From positions 30,630,149 through 30,694,148 of the forward strand of contig CM055100.1 in assembly GCA_029204225.1 (NCBI GenBank): DNA of 64,000 nt. Reading direction: 5' to 3'. The DNA is from Diphasiastrum complanatum. Lineage: Eukaryota; Streptophyta; Lycopodiopsida; Lycopodiales; Lycopodiaceae. The position numbers were made by a program, and so were the translations under genes. Of this stretch, positions 57,181 to 64,000 are shown piece after piece (position 1 is the stretch's first letter; each line of letters starts with the position of its first letter). The notes under the pieces were generated by a model. It ran no database searches. It had not been told where the DNA came from and saw only the letters and a program-made list of their open reading frames with translations.

Positions 57181-58468
57181 AAGTCTTATGCTCGTCTCAA
57201 AGACCATTTCTATTGGCCCTCTCTTTGATTCCGAGCTTGCTGTACTTATTCGTACCTGCCCTTTCTGTCTTCGTAATAAGTACTCCCGTTCTAAATCTGC
57301 TGGTTTGCTCCAGAGTTGGCCTATTCCTCATCGCCAGTGGACTGATATATCTATGGACTTTATCCTTGGCCTTCCCCATACCCAGCGTGGTCACGATTCA
57401 TGTATGGTGGTAGTTGACAGGTTCTCGAAACAGGCACATTTTATCCCAGTTCGCAGTACTATCACAGCAGAGCAGTGTGCACGTTTGTTCCTATCAGAGA
57501 TTTTCCGCCTGCATGGATTTCCTCGTACTATCCTTTCTGATCGGGATAGTAAGTTTACATCTATATTCTGGACAGAGCTTATGCGTATTTTGGATGTTCA
57601 GCTTTTTATGGGTTCTGCTTATCATTCTACTTCTGATGGGCAGTCTGAGGTCCTTAACAGGATCCTTGAGGATTATTTATGCCATTTTGTTACTCCTTCA
57701 GGGAAGGATTGGGATCAGCATTTATGTTTAGCAGAGTATAGCTATAATAGCTCTGTTAGTACCAGCACAAGTGTCTCTCCATTTTTATTATCTCATGGCT
57801 ATGCACCTCTTTTACCTGGCATTCCTCTTCCTCCTGAGGATACACCTGTTACACTTGCATCTTTTCTATCAGGTGCTCGAGAGCTTATTACTCGGGCCAG
57901 TTCTCATTTACAGCATGTTCAGCAGCGTTATCAGACCTCAGTTGATCGTCACCGCCGCCATGTTGAGTTTGAGCTCGGAGATATGGTTTATCTACGCTTA
58001 CGGTTTGCACGTCATCATTTTGTCCAGGGCCATGCTTCTACTGAGAAGCTTGCACCACGTTATTATGGGCCTTATCGCATTGTGGAGGTTCTTAGTCCAG
58101 TTACATATCGCTTACAGCTTCCTGCTTCCACACGCGCCTGTGATGTATTCCATGTCAGTTTATTACGTGCTGCTATTGAGGATGACGCTCCTTGTGATGT
58201 TGAGTTTCCTACTGCTCCAGAGTTATTTCCATTTTTACCTGCTGCTATATTACAGGTCCGTCTATACCATAGTCGACGCCGCCAGCAGATTCAGTTTTTG
58301 GTCCAGTGGGATGGTCGTCCTATTGAGGAGGCTACATGGGAGCCTATTGATGTGTTTTATCATACAGCATTACTTGCGGATCAGGCTCGTGCTCTTGCTG
58401 CACTTGTTGATTCCTCTACATCAGATGTTCCTCTAGCTGTTGATGCACCAGGGCTTGCTGCTACTTGA
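57181..58468 (+). CDS. Gypsy integrase with chromodomain, open frame
   Basis: A 431-residue open frame (57173-58468, first few residues from the junction). It has the remnant of the zinc finger (CPFCLRNK), catalytic Asp62 (MDFILGLP), Asp123 (LSDRDSKF) and Glu159 (GQSEVLNR) with the standard 35-residue spacing, the C-terminal integrase fold (LRLRFARHHF, RYYGPY) and a chromodomain at residues about 360-397 (FLVQWDGRPIEEATWEP). The chromodomain places it in the chromovirus branch, where it targets insertion to particular chromatin. Because upstream pol is broken, expression of this part alone is doubtful. Confidence 0.92.
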
Positions 58469-58507
58469 TCCGGTTATCTTTTCGGCAGTTGGGTCTTTTT
58501 TTTGTGT

Positions 58508-58514
58508 CGGGGAG
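58508..58514 (+). other. Polypurine tract of the inner gypsy
   Basis: CGGGGAG directly precedes the 3' LTR start AGTTATGG. Confidence 0.75.
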
Positions 58515-58919
58515 AGTTATGGACTCAGCTCATTACATTCGCCGCGTCCATTTACATTTACATTTACTTTACTTTATGCATAAGCAGGCCTTGGGCCCTT
58601 TTGTATTCATGAGTGACACTTGGACTATATGGTTGGCCTTTGGCCTTATTATTCATTATTAGGCCATTTGGACATATTACTGGAGAGTGGGGGCCTTCTT
58701 GGAGGGCGCACTATTTTCCCTCCCAGTTGGGCCCTAGCCACCAGAAGCTTCCTCTTGGCTATAAGTAGGGAAACTGTGTCATTTGTCATTCAGCTGATGA
58801 TATTGATCTCTCTCTTTAGCCTCCTTAATCTTTCTCTTTCCTGCTTTCTAGGGTTAAGTCTTGCTTATGTGATGCTTTCATAGCTTAATTCTAGATCAGC
58901 TGTGGCTCTATTCGTAACT
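58515..58919 (+). repeat. 3' LTR of the inner gypsy
   Basis: 405 bp, AGTTA...TAACT ends, matching the unduplicated 5' LTR (53290-53705) with scattered substitutions and a short indel at the CTTGGCTATAAG region. Confidence 0.95.
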
Positions 58920-58924
58920 TTCTA

Positions 58925-59165
58925 GCTTGTCAGGAGCTGCGTAAGAAGATTGTCCATTTATGTAATGATAGCCCGAGTGCTAGTCATCCTGGTGTGGATA
59001 GGACCTATGAGTTGATCCTACGTAACTTCTGGTAATCTAATTGGAAAAAGATATTTACCGTTATGTGACACACTGTTTAGAGTGCCAGGTCAATAAAGCT
59101 AAAAGGATTAAGACTCCTGGAGTTTTACACCCACTACCTATGCCAAGAAGAAGAAGACGAAAATA
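58925..59165 (+). pseudogene. Host gypsy integrase zinc finger, continuation after insertion
   Basis: Reads ACQELRKKIVHLCND, then SHPGVDRTYELILRNFW, a stop, then WKKDIYRYV and CLECQVNKAKRIKTPG, the HHCC zinc finger of gypsy integrase (H..H..C..C visible). Coding continues into a Lys/Arg-rich end and stops at about 59168. The catalytic core is missing. Confidence 0.9.
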
Positions 59166-59199
59166 TTGATGTAGACTTCCACTTTTATGTACCTGTGAC

Positions 59200-60120
59200 C
59201 GTAGTTCCCATGAACGGTACGAAACAGTTCCATATTGTTCCTAAGGTACCTTAGGAATGGTTCCTAAAAAAAAAATCCTAGGAATGGTTCCATACAATTC
59301 CTTAGGTACCTTAGGAACAATTCCTAGGAATCGTTGCTAAAAATAAAATAAAACCTTTTTTATTTGAGAAAGTGCATAAATATGTTTAGAAAATGATTAA
59401 ATCATTGTTTTCAAGATTCCTAAAAAAGGTTTTTGCACATTAAAGAAGGGGTTTATGTTCAATGCTCTTAAAAACAAGAACAACAACAAAAATAGGAACA
59501 AAACTTAGGAGCAATAACATGACCCCATTAGTGTTCCTAAGTTGAAACCTAAGTTAAAGATACTCTTAGGAACATGAATAGGGACAAAAATAGGAACAAA
59601 ACTTAGGAATAGCAATAAGAATAGGAACGAAATTAGAACAAGAACTTGAACTTAGGAACAGGAACAAAAATTCAGAAATAGAAACAAGAACTTAGGAACA
59701 TGAACAGGAGAAGGAAGTCCTAGGAACTTAGGTCCAATAGAAACAGGAACAAGAATAGAAACCCTTTCATTTTTATGCATATACTTAAGAACTTAGGTTT
59801 CAATAGGAACATGTATAGGAGCTCTAAACACTCTTTTTACACGTGAACTTGGGAACTGTTAGAAATGGGAACAAGATTAGAAACTTAGGAATAGGCTCTT
59901 GAACCTTCATAAGTCATGCAGATAGGTATAAAACCTTTTTTTTTGGTACAAAACCGTTTTGTTCCGAAACAAGAACGGTTCAATACCTTAGGAACGATTC
60001 CATTCCTATTTTAGAAACGCAACCGTACACTAAAAAAATTTGCTCCCAAGGAATTCGTTACCCGTTCCCATTGATCCCATATCCGTTCCTATCCAAAAAT
60101 GTTAGGAATGGGTATCAATG
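59200..60120. repeat. GGAAC/TTCC-rich repeat element with palindromes
   Basis: A perfect 20-base palindrome lies at 59238-59257 and a near-palindrome at 59288-59305. 59460-59900 is dominated by AGGAAC words on the plus strand. TTAGGAACGATTCC-like sequence recurs at the right end (59990-60010) in inverted orientation to the left arm. It may be a fold-back or MITE-like element; boundaries and target duplication were not found. Confidence 0.5.
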
Positions 60121-63100
60121 CCTATGACTCATCTGTACCTATTAGTGTCACATGTATGTCTCATATATTACAAGTTTGTGCCTATCTCAAGACTGTTCTT
60201 TTCTATCTTTCATCTATACATTTGTACATAGAATCTGAAACAACATATTGAAATTATCTAAACTATATATATAGTAATCTTTCAAGATTGTGATTGAAAC
60301 AATAGAAATTAATATCTGCATGTCGACATGCAAAATGTATGACTGGTTTAACAATGAAGTTCTTGAGGCTCTACAAAGGCATCACCAAGACTAAGTTGAC
60401 TCTATAGGCAAGTGAAACTATGCTTAGGTACTAATAAGATTAAGTAGAAACTTGTAGTGAGAGTCATGATTGTATTCTAGAAAATAATGTTATCTATGTT
60501 TACAATCACATACATGGCAAGTTGAGAGTCCGTTTGTATAGAAATCACACTAGAAGTACCAATACATGACTAAGAGAACCTCATTACGTATGATGAACTA
60601 AAAACAATTGGAAAGTTAGGGCCGACGCTATCTTCCACTATTAAGCTTTTCATGGAACCTGTTTCCTAACTCTTTCAAGTTAAAAACAAATTGTATCATA
60701 CATTCAAAGTTAAATTAAATAGGAAAATAAAGAGTTTCAAACTCGTTCATGTTTCATATGTACAAAACTGGTATGTTCCAATCAAAAAGTTTGGAATGGG
60801 TATCTATGGATTATCATATGGTAAGAAGTTACTCTAATTGCAGAAAGAGCTCAAGTATCAACACCCCAAAAAGAGCTTCTAGAAATTGGACTAATGACGT
60901 AGAGCTTCTAGATTCAACAGCTCCCTAATGTAGGAAGAACAATCATGTATTCTTGAAAATGTGCACTAAAAAATATGATAAGGATAAAATCTCAAAAATT
61001 TTGAAAGGTTGAAAACTCAACTTATAATGATCCACATGATAATTTGTAAGACATTAGAAATGTCTATTTTAGAAAGAACAATGATATGAAGATGCCTAAA
61101 ATGTAAAAAAGTAAAAAAAATGAAACGTCAAAGAGACTGCACAAATGGAATTTTTGGTAGCCAATGACACAGCAAAATCAGGCAATTGTGGAGGAGACTG
61201 GAGTCAAATAATGGCTTATAGAGTTTTCTCAAAAATAAAGAATCAAAGCCTATCAAGCTTAACACCCTACATAAATGAAGAAGAATATAGGAAGTAGATA
61301 CAAACACCTCTTTGCCTACAAAAGTGGTTTGGTATGAAGTTATGACCACAAGAACACTAGAAATGAAAAGAAATGAAACGTTTTTAAAGGAGTTGTAAAT
61401 GCACTAATTAAATAAAATACATTTTGAGAATGTTGATGAAGGAACTGTTGAAGTAAAAAAGGGGACTCGCTAGGAATAAAAAATTAAAGCTAACTCTACT
61501 CCCCCATTTATCATTTGGACATTATGAGGTCCTATAGGCCTACATATATAGTTTGAGGGCTCATAGAGCCTACCAAGTGGGTTTCAATACCAGTCATATG
61601 GTCTCTACTCATGGTCTAATCGTATTAACGAAATCTCAAATATGCTGTCAACCTGCACAATAGTTAACTTTGAGGAATCACTGGTTACCACTATGACTTG
61701 AGGAAATCTCAAATATAAATTATGACTACAAGCTTTAAACGAAAGACAAAAGTTCAAACAAGATAATCCTAAGATCATATTAAGATCGAGTTTTCTTATT
61801 ATGTCCACATCATGTTGTTGCTTTTGCATAAACTTTCGGATGCCATTACATTTCTGACTACAATTATAGTCTGTCCAGATCCTATTCCAGATACAAAAGT
61901 AGAATAAGCTCATGCATAACAAGTACAAAAGTATTGGCCACCCATTATCAGAATGCTACAAACATCATTCAGCCGATGTGCCATGTGCCATCCTGCTCAC
62001 CTCTTTATTATGCACACCTTTTGACACATGTCTGTATAATGCAACACAAACAAAAAGCTGGCAAAAAGCTCATGTGCTCATGTGCACAAATAAAGCTGGC
62101 TTTTGAACTTGCAAATATTCACGATCCATTCATTACATGATATCTGATGTGTATTGGTATGAAACACACTACCTCCACAACAAATATTCTGCATTGCTGC
62201 AAATATCTGGTTGCTCGGCACATTTCCTTGTTGCATCCATGTCAAGCTGAATAGCGTAAGATAGCTTTCTTGTGTATTAAATCTTAATGTCCCAAAATAA
62301 TCTGCCAAGGTCTCCGAAGTTGGTGACTCCCTTCAAATAAAACTCCCTTCACGATATGCATACAACCCAGGGGAAAAAAAACCAACATGTTTGCATCCAA
62401 CTCACTTAGATCCATGCACTGTGCCAACACTCCATTGGCCATGTCCAGGATATGTTCCAACCATGTTTTTGTGTTGACCCAAATCCTAAAGTCCTTGTCG
62501 TTGTTAGGAATTTTAAATTGTGCTCACAGGGATCCCAAGGCCATGTTTTGCCACCTGACCTGTGTGGCATTGTCACCATAAGAGCCATAGAGTATTCAAT
62601 TTTTCCAAGGCTAAGTTAAGTCATGCTCCTGTAACTTCTACAGTGGTGACTTGCCCAAACTATCTATTTACAAAGATGGATCGATGATGCTCAACATCTT
62701 CCCCATCTTCGTGCTCCACTTGGTGTGGATTACGAGCTTGGCATAGCAATCATTTATGTTTTTTCTTTTTCAATGTCATTCAACATTAAATAAGTATCCA
62801 TATATGCATGTGAAAAACAAGAAGCAACTGCAAATGAACGATAATCAAAACTTCCAAATACACCTAAGAAAGAAATCTTGCCAAGAATGGCCTACTGAGC
62901 TGGTACCACATAGAGTTTCCCTTCTGCACCTCCACAGCTCTATTTTTTCCACCTCTGCCAGCCCACTTCACGAAAAAATAAATTAAATATTCCACCATAA
63001 TTTTGTAATCCTTCAACTATTATAACATGCCCTGAAGAGGTAGACCTAGAAATGACAAAATCTCCCTTCTCTACAATTACCTCAGTCTTGTACACTTCTT

Positions 63101-63125
63101 TCAAATGCAACTTGTTTTTCCCAAC
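60121..63125. other. AT-rich DNA, no gene recognised
   Basis: Only short frames without motifs on both strands. No LTR, transposase or RNA gene was recognised. Confidence 0.5.
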
Positions 63126-63261
63126 TATATGAAATGCATTGTGAGAGAAAATCTCACACTATATGAATTGCATTGGGAGAGAAAGTCCTACACTATATGA
63201 ATTGCATTGGGAGAGAAAGTCCTACACTATATGAATTGCAGTGTAAGAGAAAATCCTACAC
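63126..63261 (+). repeat. 34-bp minisatellite, four copies
   Basis: TATATGAATTGCATTGGGAG begins at 63126, 63160, 63194 and 63228, a regular 34-bp spacing. The outer copies carry substitutions. Confidence 0.93.
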
Positions 63262-64000
63262 AATAAAAAGCTGTGTGGAATAGTTTCCCTACTCACACAA
63301 TTGATCCAGTGTCATAGAAAGCATGTTCAGGTGAAATTTCAAAGCTACCTGTCCAACCTCCTCTGAAAGATCAAAGCTTCACGTTTCCCATTTCCCAGGG
63401 AAAGTAGGTAGGTTATACTGTAAGTTCTCTTGGGGTGATATTAATTGTTATCTTTACTATGAATCTCAAGCAAGCTCTTGTGCTATTCGACTGACACCTA
63501 CCCTTGTTGGCATCAATTCTTTAAGAGTGCTACGACTCTTGAGCTGCTACTTTTGCTAACTAACCCTTACCCATGTTGGAATCAAGTTAATAGAGTAGTC
63601 AATACAAATTCTATCAACAACAGTGTGATGGCACATCAAATAGTCGAGCACTTTCAGTAAATAATGAGCTTCAATTGTTGATGCAGGGAAACAGCTGGTT
63701 GTGGGAAATAATGGGAATTTCAATTTTGGTGGATCCGATATTGGAGGGAAATCTTGATTTTGGATTGCCGTGGCTATATAGTGGTGCAAAGAGAGAACTC
63801 CGGAATTATAAGGTAGCAGGTCAAAGGCATGTCGGGGATCCTGCAGATTTTCATGCATAGATTTACTTAGCTAATGTCAATATCCACTCATATATAGTTG
63901 TGTATCGAGCAGAAAGATTTTCATGGGGCGTCAATATCCATTCACATATAGTTGTGTATCGAACTGAAAAACCACATAGGCTTTGGGAAGAGAAAGGACA
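63262..64000. other. Intergenic DNA, short direct repeat at right edge
   Basis: GTCAATATCCA.TCA.ATATAGTTGTGTATCGA occurs at about 63877 and 63931, a two-copy repeat about 54 bp apart. No gene is recognised. The right edge of the window is not a known boundary. Confidence 0.5.

Larger units (their letters stand above)
53290..58919 (+). mobile_element. Chromodomain Ty3/gypsy element, non-autonomous, with TTCTA target duplication
   Basis: LTR ends are AGTTA and TAACT, an inverted terminal pair that is not TG/CA. TTCTA is duplicated at 53285-53289 and 58920-58924. Order: 5' LTR, initiator-Met primer site, gag, protease, RT, (RNase H missing), integrase, chromodomain, polypurine tract, 3' LTR. 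Defects: a 112-bp insertion in gag, two frameshifts, protease Asp to Val, and deletion of RNase H with the integrase zinc finger start. It lies between RNase H and integrase of the host gypsy copy, whose frame continues through one TTCTA. Confidence 0.95.

Noticed and set aside
57771-58436. 221-residue frame overlapping the inner integrase
   Set aside because: Hydrophobic out-of-frame shadow of the integrase-chromodomain gene.
46696-59165. Endogenous pararetrovirus
   Set aside because: Integrase, LTRs and target duplications are present and no movement protein was seen; these are LTR retrotransposons.

Overview
The window looks like gene-poor nuclear DNA from a large-genome land plant. Evidence: nested Ty1/copia and Ty3/gypsy retrotransposons with initiator-Met tRNA primer sites, hAT remnants, plant-type TTTAGGG-like repeats, AT-rich intergenic DNA and GT-AG introns. 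A seed-free plant such as a fern or lycophyte would fit, but the species cannot be fixed from the sequence. Nearly every coding stretch is a broken transposable-element gene. The one stretch resembling an ordinary host gene is a putative first exon encoding a plastid-transit-like peptide at 31703-31881.

Layout, left half. 1-3545: two juxtaposed copia pol remnants (minus) with the end of a 3' LTR. 4354-4028: a hAT-type BED zinc finger remnant (minus). 4543-5077: an Athila/Tat-like LTR and primer site, followed by a leader with a 208-bp tandem repeat. 7450-8740 and 15525-17340: an unrecognised minus-strand coding-like region split by a complete non-coding LTR element (LARD) at 8745-15519 with an AAAAG target duplication. 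17455-17935: another copia RT piece. 18250-21470: two divergently oriented decayed genes. The plus-strand one is a beta-class DNA N4-cytosine/N6-adenine methyltransferase pseudogene, surrounded by a cluster of short palindromic motifs; this is the most unusual content of the window. 22390-23460: gypsy integrase (minus). 23680-28320: fragments of the LARD family arranged as a large inverted pair. 28321 to about 29995: the 3' half of a copia element with its LTR.

Layout, right half. 30000-31400: degenerate tandem repeats. 31661-32290: GA microsatellite, putative host exon 1 and a possible SINE. 33600-34212: GC-rich motif repeats, GA/GT microsatellites and a telomere-like tract. 34211-36168: hAT transposase pseudogene with a C-terminal acidic region and AT-hooks. 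36416-37810: satellite-like array. 37810-40176: nothing recognised. 40177-59165: a gypsy composite (LTR, leader, gag, an inverted protease/RT block, a second gag, integrase, then RT/RNase H of another copy). It is interrupted by a minus-strand copia element at 46696-51699 (target duplication GTTTC) and by a chromodomain gypsy element at 53290-58919 (target duplication TTCTA). In both cases the host element's coding sequence resumes on the far side. 59200-64000: AT-rich DNA with a GGAAC-rich repeat and a 34-bp minisatellite.

There is no operon-like cooperation here. The history is serial insertion: gypsy elements were hit by copia and chromodomain gypsy elements, and LARDs inserted into older coding remnants and into each other's remains. 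The methyltransferase pseudogene beside a divergent candidate transposase-like gene hints at a mobile element that once carried its own DNA methyltransferase. That is an inference from adjacency and repeat context and has not been demonstrated.
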